This document shows positions 18,332 to 30,846 of a stretch of DNA of 64,000 bases, piece by piece. Source of the stretch: Deltaproteobacteria bacterium (GTDB taxonomy: Bacteria > Myxococcota_A > Polyangia > HGW-17); the NCBI GenBank assembly GCA_016937155.1, contig JAFGWM010000038.1:113510-177509 (forward strand), written 5' to 3'. The position numbers and the translations under genes were made by a program. Within the stretch, counting starts at the first letter, position 1. Every line of letters starts with the position of its first letter. A model generated the notes under the pieces. That model made no database searches and was not told the DNA's origin. It was given only the letters and a program-made list of their open reading frames with translations.

Positions 18332-19116
18332 ACCATTTCCACCCTTCGATCCTTTTTCCAGGACTGTTCATCTGTTCCCACAGCACACGTCTCTCCCAGA
18401 GGCTCAGTGGTTATTGTAAGTTTCCCGGCTAAAGTAGGATCCAGAAGTGTCAATTCATCCATTACACTTTTTATTCTTTGTGAACTAAGATCATCATTGA
18501 ACGTGGTTGGTCCCCTTGGATCACAAAGTCCCATCACATGAATTCGATTGACTCCTTCTGAAACTGCCTTATTCAGACATCTGATATTATCCTTGAGAAC
18601 AGTTCTGGATGTACCACCCAGTTTGGAGGCCTTATAGTCAAAATAGACTGCACTCAGGTTACATGGAGATTTACAACCAGCGCCTATACAGCTTGGTGCA
18701 TTTCCATTATCCTTAACGCAATACCCGTTTTTGCATTTTTGACCAATGGGACAATCATGATCAGGGCTGCATTCACTACCATTTGGTTTACATTCACCAT
18801 TGTCGCAGAAACTGCCTTTCTTGCATTCTTTGTCCAGTTTGCATCCTCTGCAGACTCCGGAATCACATACCTGACCCTTGGGACATGGAACCACCGGACA
18901 ACTCGTGGCACTTTTATCCTTTGTACAGCTTCCCTTTATACATACCATCCCTTCAGGGCAATTTGAATCCAGTTTACACACACATTTCTTATCCAGATAC
19001 TTCTGGCCAAAAGGACATGTTTTCTTTTTTGTACATGACGAAAGACCAGTTGAGAAAACTGCTCCTGTTATAAACCAAATAACTATAAGGGATTTGACAC
19101 CGGTTTTCTTGATCAT
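18298..19116 (-). CDS. Pal-like OmpA-domain lipoprotein with Cys-rich modules
   Basis: From ATG 19116 (GGAG nine bases upstream) the protein has lipobox LSSC (Cys 28). About 120 residues of Cys-rich modules follow (NCPEGMVCIKGSC, CPKGQVCDSGVC, CKKGSFCDNGEC, CPIGQKCKNGYC). The C-terminal domain has an OmpA/Pal pattern (VYFDYKASKLG, GLCDPRGPTTFNDDLSSQRI, KKDRRVEMVWF). The DPRG and RRVE signatures fit peptidoglycan-binding OmpA domains. The Cys-rich insert between the anchor and the OmpA domain is unusual for Pal. It heads a four-gene unit with the two coiled-coil lipoproteins and uvrB. Confidence 0.82.
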   Translation of the reverse strand: MIKKTGVKSLIVIWFITGAVFSTGLSSCTKKKTCPFGQKYLDKKCVCKLDSNCPEGMVCIKGSCTKDKSATSCPVVPCPKGQVCDSGVCRGCKLDKECKKGSFCDNGECKPNGSECSPDHDCPIGQKCKNGYCVKDNGNAPSCIGAGCKSPCNLSAVYFDYKASKLGGTSRTVLKDNIRCLNKAVSEGVNRIHVMGLCDPRGPTTFNDDLSSQRIKSVMDELTLLDPTLAGKLTITTEPLGETCAVGTDEQSWKKDRRVEMVWFKKSSQVCP

Positions 19117-19146
19117 CAATAAATCTCCAGTAAATTGAAGGTGTAT

Positions 19147-19174
19147 TTTATACATCCTCTTTATTAAACAGCAA
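19147..19174 (-). promoter_or_regulatory. candidate sigma70-type promoter for the Pal-like operon
   Basis: On the minus strand TTGCTG (19174-19169) is separated by 16 bases from TATAAA (19152-19147), about 30 bases before the ATG at 19116. The -35 box falls inside a near-perfect palindrome at 19165-19187. Assigned by eye only. Confidence 0.5.
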
Positions 19175-19187
19175 ATATTGCTGTTTA
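19165..19187. promoter_or_regulatory. palindrome TAAACAGCAA-ATA-TTGCTGTTTA, possible operator
   Basis: Ten-base arms with a three-base centre form a perfect inverted repeat covering the -35 box of the proposed promoter. It lies just downstream of the extensin-like gene, so a weak terminator hairpin is the other possibility, but no T-run follows it on the minus strand. An operator for a dimeric repressor is the preferred reading. Confidence 0.45.
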
Positions 19188-19217
19188 TAACAGGAATATA
19201 AAGAAAATTATTCCCCG

Positions 19218-20102
19218 TTAATAATGATGAGGACGGGATCTTGGAGGTTCATAGTCCCGTTTAATTTCATCATCAACCCAGTGATTTCTGTCTGAGGAAT
19301 CCTTATCTCCTGTCTTTGTATCCTTTTCAGGTTCCTTATTTTTTTCAACACCATAGTGATACGGTTTAACAACAACTTTTAATTTATATTTTTCTTTCGG
19401 ACCATCCATATGAAAATGATCCCTGTGGAGAGCATCATATGCTGGTGTATAAACTGTTTTAAAAAGTCCCTTACCCTTTGTGGCACAAATAAATGCTCTC
19501 AAAGCTCTTCCTTTTTTTGTGGGACAGTTTCTCCCACATCCACCACAACTCTCCCAGTGATTTCTTAAAGCAGCATATCCAAAACCACCATCAATAGCCG
19601 TTATATCAATTGCCCTGCCATAAGAATGGTTACTCAATTTTCTTGTTCCGTGAACAAAACTGTATCTCCAGGCACTTGTCCAGTATATCCCTGCAATTCC
19701 AACATTTCTTAGATGCTGCCCAGCAAGAATGAGATTTTCAACCATTTTGCAGTCGAAAATAAACGGAGCAGTTTTATTATTCCAGGCCCTCCTGTATACT
19801 ACTCCCCCAAGTTTATTCTGTTTTAGCCTCACAGGTGTTTTTACTCCTGTTGCCCCTGTGAGAAGATCAAATTTTATTCCGGCTGCTCTGAGTCTGGCAA
19901 CACATTCTCTATCCATACCCTTTTCCGGCACTGTAATTTTTTTTACTTTTTTAAGCAGCATAGGAGTCTTGTTCCAGACCTCCTTTTTTACTTTTTTTGC
20001 AGATTTTTTTACTTTTTTTCGATTTTTGGCATTCCCAACCCCGGTAAAACCGGACGGAAAAACTAAAATCACTGCAATGAAAAGTAAAAAATATAACTTC
20101 AA
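19218..20102 (-). CDS. extensin-like (M15-type) peptidase domain protein, exported
   Basis: After a signal peptide (ends near VGNA) and a Lys-rich stretch, residues about 60-235 match the extensin-like C-terminal domain (PF06904): CVARLRAAGIKFDL, the metal-site block LSNHSYGRAIDITAI, and HRDHFHMDGP. The histidines and Asp fit the M15/VanY zinc site, so peptidoglycan cleavage in the periplasm is inferred. Extra cysteines (ESCGGCGRNC) may form disulfides. The tail is charged and Pro-rich. The start is TTG 20102, which leads directly into the hydrophobic signal segment. The next gene downstream is the Pal-like operon. Confidence 0.85.
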   Translation of the reverse strand: MKLYFLLFIAVILVFPSGFTGVGNAKNRKKVKKSAKKVKKEVWNKTPMLLKKVKKITVPEKGMDRECVARLRAAGIKFDLLTGATGVKTPVRLKQNKLGGVVYRRAWNNKTAPFIFDCKMVENLILAGQHLRNVGIAGIYWTSAWRYSFVHGTRKLSNHSYGRAIDITAIDGGFGYAALRNHWESCGGCGRNCPTKKGRALRAFICATKGKGLFKTVYTPAYDALHRDHFHMDGPKEKYKLKVVVKPYHYGVEKNKEPEKDTKTGDKDSSDRNHWVDDEIKRDYEPPRSRPHHY

Positions 20103-20173
20103 ACTAACCCCACCATCGGGATGTTTAAATGATCTGATTTTTTTTTCAAGCTGATGAAAATAAGAGTTCTGAT

Positions 20174-20348
20174 TCAGTGGAAATATTTGTAGAGAAGATA
20201 AACAATCATAAGTACTATAACTACATTTAAAACCCAGTCAAACCAAGTGGATTTCTTTTTAGAATTTCCTGTTACTGAATCAGCTGCGGATTTAAATCCA
20301 CCCCTCATTCCCATCATCCAGCCACCGCCTGTCTCTTCTGCTTTTTTA

Positions 20349-20371
<23 letters not shown>
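20174..20371 (-). CDS. small single-helix membrane protein
   Basis: A 65-residue protein with a basic N-terminus, a Gly/Met-rich patch (GGGWMMGMRGGFKSAADS) and one C-terminal membrane helix. ATG 20371 has GGGAGAG upstream and lies inside the end of atpC (23-base overlap), so it is the last gene of the ATP synthase unit. I do not recognise the family. An accessory role to the ATP synthase or simple operon hitch-hiking are both possible. Confidence 0.65.
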
Positions 20372-22988
<2,617 letters not shown>

Positions 22989-22990
22989 AA

Positions 22991-25055
<2,065 letters not shown>

Positions 25056-25059
<4 letters not shown>

Positions 25060-25619
25060 TTCCACTTCTCCATATAACTTTTTTCAAAAGCATTTCTGAT
25101 CATATCCACTTTTTCCTCATGAGAAATTTTCATTGGAATGAGTTCACCGGTTCTGAAAATAATTTTTTCTATAACTTCATTTGTTAACTGTTTTTTCATA
25201 CGGCTGAACTTCATTTTAATCTGATCATTTGTTTCCTTCATTCGCTGAGACTCATATTCACCAGCCTTATGAAGAATATCCCTCACCTCCACGGCAGACT
25301 CCTCCTTGAGGGTCTTCAATACTCTTCTCATTTCCCCTTTTATGCTTTCTTTGCGTTTTGCCTGTTTGTGATAACGCTCCAGTGCGGTTTTCAGCATTCT
25401 GGAGCTGGCAGCTTTCAACTCCAGATAGTCTGTTTTCCTTGTCTGCAGATTTGACCTCAAAAGAGGAAAAATAAATTTTTTAACCAGCCACAGAAAAACA
25501 GCAAAATTCAGAAGTACAAAAAGCAACGGAGGCCCGGAGTATTTGTAGTTTCCCGAACCTATATGCGGATAATGAATTATATCCCAGAAATTAACTGCTA
25601 AAAGGTATAGTTCAACCAT
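25056..25619 (-). CDS. atpF: ATP synthase Fo subunit b
   Basis: An N-terminal membrane helix (PPLLFVLLNFAVFLWLVKKFI) is followed by a long charged helix, as expected for the peripheral stalk. It begins with about 30 extra residues (ELYLLAVNFWDIIHYPHIGSG) that resemble the amphipathic or signal-like start of the longer b subunit in delta-type operons. A second, shorter b-like gene lies immediately upstream with an eight-base overlap, so the stalk is probably a b/b' heterodimer. Confidence 0.92.
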
Positions 25620-26046
25620 TGGAATCCCTTTTTAATATTTTATCTGTCAGTCTTTCAGCCAGTTCGTCAAGTTCCCCCTGAGCATGAATTCTGAAATTTT
25701 TGGACTCCAACAGCAATTTTTTTTCCATCTCCTTTTGAAGCTTTACGGCTTTCTGGTCAGCAGCCATCCTTATTTTATCAGCCTGTCTGAGAGCTTTTTC
25801 TCTTTCCATAACCCGTTTTTCCACCCCATCTCTGCGAGTTTTCATAATTATGGCTTCACTCTGTTTTTCCAGCTGCATGCTGGCTATAAAAAGCTCCTCA
25901 GATTTTGCAACAGCCCCCTTTGTAACCAGATGCCGTTTTTCCTCTGTTTTATACCAGGATTTTAAAAGAATCTTCGAAACCACAGCCCATGCACTGAAAA
26001 ATATTAATGTATGAAGAATTATGGTGTAGTCGAAATCGAAGATCAT
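25612..26046 (-). CDS. atpF': ATP synthase Fo subunit b'
   Basis: The 144-residue protein has a membrane helix at its N-terminus (YTIILHTLIFFSAWAVVSKILL) followed by an Arg/Lys/Glu-rich helix, the b' form. It is the first gene of the F1Fo block b'-b-delta-alpha-gamma-beta-epsilon. Only 25 bases separate it from the lipoprotein gene upstream on the same strand, and I see no clear promoter or Shine-Dalgarno in the gap, so the operon promoter may lie further up. Confidence 0.9.
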   Translation of the reverse strand: MIFDFDYTIILHTLIFFSAWAVVSKILLKSWYKTEEKRHLVTKGAVAKSEELFIASMQLEKQSEAIIMKTRRDGVEKRVMEREKALRQADKIRMAADQKAVKLQKEMEKKLLLESKNFRIHAQGELDELAERLTDKILKRDSNG

Positions 26047-26071
26047 GGAGAGGATATTACACTAAGGAAGA

Positions 26072-27496
26072 TTACTCCACAATGTTTTGCTGAGTGCAGG
26101 TCTGTATTTCCATAATCAGATAAAGCATAATTTTTTCCTGCAAAAGAAGGTCATATTCATAGCCGCCGGTATTTGAACCGCTGTGGGTATGATAGACAGT
26201 GTACAAAACCTTTCCACAATAGTAATTCCAGGACACTGTAACCGGGTTCATTGTGTATCCTGACCAGTCCCCATACATCCATACTTTTGGAGGAGCAATG
26301 TAATTTCCATCAACACAGTTTGTATCTTCGGGATCATCACAGTCTCCCTGAAGTGAAGGATTAATGTCCGCTATGATATCCCAGGCAGCCTGAAGTTCTA
26401 TATATCCTGAAGGATTTATTATATCAAGCCAGCTCTCAAAATATGGATCTCCTGGTGTACCTTCGGGATCATAACTGCTCCAGTGGTTACAGGTACCAAC
26501 GGAAGTTGGAGCAATTGTTCCATCACCACAGCTGTCTGTGGAACCATTTTCAAAGGTTAAAAACTCCGGGAAGGGCTGCTCTGCCCAGTCATAGGAGAAA
26601 TCATCAACATAAAGCTTTCCACCTTCCATCACATACTGCTTGAGATTTGCTCTCATATTTGTGTTGGTAAGGAAAGTGGCATCATCCCCACAAGTCGTAA
26701 TAATGAGATTGTATTTTCTAAGTTCATTCATGTCAGCTACAATGGAGTCTGCATCCGTATCATCAACTTCCACTATATCAACACCATAACTGAATCCAAC
26801 AGCACTGAAGAGTGGCTCCATCTCTTCATAAGAACCTTTGATTACGAGTATTTTTGGAATATATGCACCATTTTCTCTGTCCAGAACATTTGGGAGTGTC
26901 GTAATTTCCGGTTTAACAGCAGGTTCTTCAGCATCAAGATCTTCTGAACCTCCTGCTTCACCTGTTGTATACATGGTGACTCTTCTGAATTCACCTTTTT
27001 GAACCACAATCCAGTATGTAAACTCCGGATAGAGTTCAAGCTCAAAAGAGCCATCAAAATCTGTAAAAGTATGGATTACACCGCCTGGGATTTCCACACA
27101 TTTATTACAATAAACTCCCTCAGTGGGAGCATCAGGCTCTGACAGATAAGCAGCAACAAGAGCCTGTGAAACCGGAAGCTTATTATTTGCCCGAACACTT
27201 GGATCATCACTTCCTGGAGACCAAACTTTTCCACGAAGTGTAAAAAGTTCAACATTATTGTTTGTGGTATTTGTATTGTTCTGTGCAATACAAGCACTGA
27301 ATGTCCAGCAGTCAGGATCATCACAGTCAATAGCACTGTCTCCATCGTCATCAGCACCATTGTCACATACTTCAACAAGTATGTTGTTCTGCTGATTGTT
27401 GAATCCGTTGTTGTTTGTAGAGTTTGTTGGATCATTACAGGAAACCAACATTAGAGCGATCATAATAAAAAGTGTAGGTAACAATAAGCGTTTCAT
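26072..27496 (-). CDS. large lipoprotein with Cys/Asp motif, carboxypeptidase-regulatory-like and ThuA/GATase-like regions
   Basis: Lipobox LVSC (Cys 20) is followed by an Asn-rich stretch, a Myxococcota-type motif (CDNGADDDGDSAIDC) and a second Asn/Thr linker. Residues about 88-170 resemble a carboxypeptidase-regulatory-like beta-sandwich (LRGKVW..., FTDFDGSFELEL). From about 210 on the sequence reads PKILVIKGSYEEMEPLF, then YNLIITTCGDD and VMEGGKLYVDDFSYDW, like the start of ThuA/GATase1-type folds but without a clear catalytic triad. The second half has further Cys. Location is the outer membrane or cell surface; the function is unknown. It lies directly upstream of the ATP synthase genes. 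Confidence 0.78.
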   Translation of the reverse strand: MKRLLLPTLFIMIALMLVSCNDPTNSTNNNGFNNQQNNILVEVCDNGADDDGDSAIDCDDPDCWTFSACIAQNNTNTTNNNVELFTLRGKVWSPGSDDPSVRANNKLPVSQALVAAYLSEPDAPTEGVYCNKCVEIPGGVIHTFTDFDGSFELELYPEFTYWIVVQKGEFRRVTMYTTGEAGGSEDLDAEEPAVKPEITTLPNVLDRENGAYIPKILVIKGSYEEMEPLFSAVGFSYGVDIVEVDDTDADSIVADMNELRKYNLIITTCGDDATFLTNTNMRANLKQYVMEGGKLYVDDFSYDWAEQPFPEFLTFENGSTDSCGDGTIAPTSVGTCNHWSSYDPEGTPGDPYFESWLDIINPSGYIELQAAWDIIADINPSLQGDCDDPEDTNCVDGNYIAPPKVWMYGDWSGYTMNPVTVSWNYYCGKVLYTVYHTHSGSNTGGYEYDLLLQEKIMLYLIMEIQTCTQQNIVE

Positions 27497-27653
27497 GACA
27501 TTCCTCCGGAAAAAAGAAATAAAATATACAAAGTTTACTATACTGTTATATAATTCTTTGGCATATTTACCATAATTTATTTGATTTTAATTTAAGAATC
27601 AGCTTAAATTCTTTGAGATGAACTCCGGATTTGTCCGGAAAAGGAGGCTTCAA

Positions 27654-28334
27654 TTGGGTTTCTTCAGTAAAATTTTCGGTAGTGGCAAAAAAAACAGTGG
27701 TGAATTTGAAACCATTGAGAATGAAGACAGCAAAAATGAAGATCGTTCACAAAGCGGTGAAATAAAAGTAGAAATCAAGAAAGAAGAAAAAGTTGAAACC
27801 GTCGAAAAAGAAATAGAAAATAAACCGGAAATAGTGAAGCCGGAGAAAAAGGAAGAACCCAAGACTACCCAGAGTGGGGAAATATCAATTTCATCTCGGA
27901 ACATTGAAGAAAAAAGTGATCCTGCCCTCACCGAAGATGTAAAAGCGGATTCCGAAATCGATACACCCCATGATGACCATATTTCTGAAACTGAAGATGA
28001 CGTCGAATCAGAAACTGCCGAAAAAGAGTCAGATGTTGAAGCTGCTCCGGATGAGGAAGAGGAAAGTTCATCGGAATCAGAAATCGCCGTGGAGAATAGT
28101 TCTGAACCGGATGATAATACACCTGAATCAGCTAAAACTGATTTTGAAGATGATTCTCTTTTCGGTGGTGGAACTGATACTGTCTCAAAGAATGAATCCA
28201 GTAAACCCAACGCTGCTTTATCCAGTCATATTGAATGTTTCGGATGTTCCAGAAGGCTTCCTATTCCATTTGTGGGATACAGTTCAAAAATAACCTGCCC
28301 CTTCTGTCTAAGTGTGAATGAATACAGAGCTTAA
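27654..28334 (+). CDS. acidic low-complexity protein with C-terminal zinc ribbon
   Basis: The start is TTG 27654, placed six bases after a strong AAGGAGG and giving MGFFSKIFGSGKK. An upstream ATG at 27618 would add 12 residues without a ribosome site. About 150 residues of Glu/Asp/Ser/Lys-rich, probably disordered sequence lead to a four-Cys zinc ribbon (CFGCSRRLPIPF, CPFCLSVNEYR). I recognise no family; the short basic head plus ribbon suggests nucleic acid or protein docking. The 3' end overlaps the next gene, a response regulator, by 17 bases, so they are likely co-translated and may act in one pathway. Confidence 0.75.
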   Translation: MGFFSKIFGSGKKNSGEFETIENEDSKNEDRSQSGEIKVEIKKEEKVETVEKEIENKPEIVKPEKKEEPKTTQSGEISISSRNIEEKSDPALTEDVKADSEIDTPHDDHISETEDDVESETAEKESDVEAAPDEEEESSSESEIAVENSSEPDDNTPESAKTDFEDDSLFGGGTDTVSKNESSKPNAALSSHIECFGCSRRLPIPFVGYSSKITCPFCLSVNEYRA

Positions 28335-29361
28335 TATAATGGAACCCCCTCATTCGCAACCCTTTTCATCCCCTAAATATAAGATACTCATCGTTGATGA
28401 TGAATTGAATGCCAGAAATTCTATAAAGCGCGTTCTTGAAAATTCTGGTTTCGACACTGTATCCTTTTCTGATGGAACAACCGTTCTTGATTTTCTTGAA
28501 AAAAGCAGTGAAGAAGTAAGTGTAATTATCTCTGATTACAGGATGCCAGGAATGAATGGATTGGATCTGTTATCCAGTGCAAGCAGAAAATGGCCTTTTA
28601 TCCAGCGTATTTTACTCACTGCTTTCATGGACCAGCTTTCCCTTAAGGATGTGGTTAATGAAGCTAAAATTTTCAGATTTATTGAAAAACCCTTTAACAA
28701 TGAAGAACTTATATCAATTACCAGAGAAGCCAGCTCTGTTTATACAAGACTAATTGATCAAAGCCCTGATGATATATCAAATAACGGGGATCTATACAGG
28801 CTTTTGGGAATGCTGCTGTCTTCCATGCAAAAGGATACACCACTGATAAGAAATCTTCCCATGAACATTCAGTCCCTTCTGAAAAAACAGGATACAACGG
28901 GGAATACGGACTGGGATTTCCATCTCAGGGTTTCTGAAAAAGCTCTGGAAATTCTTAATTATACCGGAAATTCAAACGATCTGAAATCCATTACTTTATG
29001 GGCTGCAATGATTTACGGTTATCATATCAGGAAAAACCCGTCTGAATACACCGAAGATTTTCTGAAGATGATTGACGAAAAAATCACCGATAAATTTGGC
29101 AAAGTAATACCTGTAAAAAATTTTGATGATGTAATTAATGCCATATCCCATATGAGTGAAAATTTTGATGGTTCAGGAACACCAGATGGCCTGAGCGGAG
29201 ATCGCATTCCTCTGGTGTCCAGAATTCTTTCAATTGCTCATTACTATGTGACACTTTTAGATTCGGAAGGTGGCATTCCATTTATAGTTGATTTTTTCAA
29301 GTGGAATGCCGGAAAAATACATGATCCATCACTCATTAAAATACTTATTGAAACTGCATAA
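28318..29361 (+). CDS. response regulator with degenerate HD-GYP C-terminus
   Basis: Residues about 22-140 are a receiver domain with the acidic pair (ILIVDDE), phospho-Asp in SDYRMPGMNG, Thr in LLTAF and Lys in FIEKPF, so it should be phosphorylated. The C-terminal end reads MSENFDGSGTPDGLSGDRIPLVSRILSIAHYY, which is the HD-GYP consensus with HHE, GYP and metal-binding Asp positions altered. The proper HD dyad is not visible. Cyclic di-GMP hydrolysis is therefore unlikely, and a protein-protein output is inferred. ATG 28318 overlaps the upstream zinc-ribbon gene; ATG 28339 is an alternative. No histidine kinase is adjacent. Confidence 0.85.
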   Translation: MNTELNIMEPPHSQPFSSPKYKILIVDDELNARNSIKRVLENSGFDTVSFSDGTTVLDFLEKSSEEVSVIISDYRMPGMNGLDLLSSASRKWPFIQRILLTAFMDQLSLKDVVNEAKIFRFIEKPFNNEELISITREASSVYTRLIDQSPDDISNNGDLYRLLGMLLSSMQKDTPLIRNLPMNIQSLLKKQDTTGNTDWDFHLRVSEKALEILNYTGNSNDLKSITLWAAMIYGYHIRKNPSEYTEDFLKMIDEKITDKFGKVIPVKNFDDVINAISHMSENFDGSGTPDGLSGDRIPLVSRILSIAHYYVTLLDSEGGIPFIVDFFKWNAGKIHDPSLIKILIETA

Positions 29362-29377
29362 AACATAAGGAATAAAA

Positions 29378-30775
29378 ATGTCATCTCTGATAATTAGAAA
29401 CTTAATGGCCGCTGCAACAGTAAATGACTCTGATGAGGTTCTTTTCAATGTCGATATACTCATCAGGGAAAACCGTATTGAAAAAATTGGATCCGGACTG
29501 ACAGATGAAGTTGAAAAAATTATTGATGGAAGTCACATGGTGGCAATCCCCGGGATGGTCAATACACACCATCATCTTTACCAGACCATGTTCAGAAATG
29601 TACCCAGAGTTCAGGATGCCAAACTTTTTAACTGGCTCATCAATCTCTATCAGGGGTGGAGACACATAACACCCGAAACTGAATACTGGGCTAGTGCCAC
29701 CGGAATAGGTGAACTGCTTCTCAGTGGATGTACTCTTATAAGTGATCATCATTATCTTTTCCCTTCAAAATATGGAGAAGAGATTATTCATGCTGAGATT
29801 GAAGCGGCAGAAAAATTAGGGGCCAGGTTTTTCCCCACAAGGGGAAGTATGTCCAGAGGAGTTTCCAGAGGAGGACTTCCTCCTGATGATGTCGTACAGT
29901 CTGAAGAATATATTTTAAAAGCATCAGAGGAATTTATAACAAGATTCCATGATACATCTGATGGAAGCATGCTCAGAGTGGCACTTGCTCCATGTTCACC
30001 ATTCAGTGTGACTCCTGAACTGCTTAAAGAAAGTGCCAGACTTGCAAGAAAACATTCAGTGATGCTTCATACTCACCTCGCAGAAACCAGCGATGAAGAT
30101 GATTATTGCATTTCCACTCTGGGTATGCGGCCGCTTGAATTTATGGAAAGTGTTGACTGGATTGGAGAAGATGTCTGGTATGCTCATGGTATCTGGTTTA
30201 ACGAAGATGAAATCAAACGTCTGGGAGAAACCAGAACAGGAGTGGCTCACTGTCCCACATCAAACCTCAGACTTGGAAGTGGAATTGCACCTATTCCAGA
30301 TCTCATTAAAGCTGGAGCAAGAGTTGGTCTTGGTGTAGACGGGAGTGCTTCAAATGATTCCAGTGATATGCTCAGTGAGGCCAGACTGGCTCTATTTGTT
30401 CACCGCATTGGGAAGTATGGAGTAACCGCAACAAATGCACTGTCTACTCTGAAGCTTGCCACCAGAGGCGGTGCTGAAATACTTGGCTGGGATAATGAAA
30501 TTGGACAACTGAAACCGGGATTCCTTGCTGATATAGCTATTTTTGATATGAATGACATATCATATGCCGGTGGACTGCATGATCCGATTGCCGCACTGCT
30601 TTTCAATAATTCACGAAAAAGAGCCCATACTGTCATTGTAAACGGGAAAATAGTCGTGGAAAATGGCCATCTGATAAATATCCCTGAGGAAGAAATTGTT
30701 GCAAAACAGAATTTTCTGGCTAGTGATATCATTGAACGAGCAAAATCCGATATAAATCTTTTAACCCGGGACTGA
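29378..30775 (+). CDS. amidohydrolase, probable 8-oxoguanine deaminase
   Basis: A 465-residue metal-dependent hydrolase of the AtzB/TrzN/8-oxoguanine deaminase group. Visible are the metal motif PGMVNTHHHLYQTMF, the later HTHLAET, the AHGIWF block, AHCPTSNLRLGSG and the Asp-containing GVDGSASNDSSDML, followed by the terminal beta-strands. Overall text is closest to 8-oxoguanine deaminase (EC 3.5.4.32), which converts the oxidised base to urate. Substrate specificity cannot be proven by motif alone; other aminohydrolases of the group are alternatives. ATG 29378 has AAGGA upstream. It follows the response regulator by 16 bases. Confidence 0.85.
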   Translation: MSSLIIRNLMAAATVNDSDEVLFNVDILIRENRIEKIGSGLTDEVEKIIDGSHMVAIPGMVNTHHHLYQTMFRNVPRVQDAKLFNWLINLYQGWRHITPETEYWASATGIGELLLSGCTLISDHHYLFPSKYGEEIIHAEIEAAEKLGARFFPTRGSMSRGVSRGGLPPDDVVQSEEYILKASEEFITRFHDTSDGSMLRVALAPCSPFSVTPELLKESARLARKHSVMLHTHLAETSDEDDYCISTLGMRPLEFMESVDWIGEDVWYAHGIWFNEDEIKRLGETRTGVAHCPTSNLRLGSGIAPIPDLIKAGARVGLGVDGSASNDSSDMLSEARLALFVHRIGKYGVTATNALSTLKLATRGGAEILGWDNEIGQLKPGFLADIAIFDMNDISYAGGLHDPIAALLFNNSRKRAHTVIVNGKIVVENGHLINIPEEEIVAKQNFLASDIIERAKSDINLLTRD

Positions 30776-30846
30776 TTTACATAATTTACATGAATAAATA
30801 ACTACTTTGGGGATGAATCCGATACTCAGATTATGCGGATAGATAC

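Noticed and set aside
27650..28210. 186-codon Ser-rich frame antisense to the acidic zinc-ribbon gene
   Set aside because: It is the complement of Glu/Asp/Ser codons; the plus strand has the Shine-Dalgarno and a zinc ribbon.
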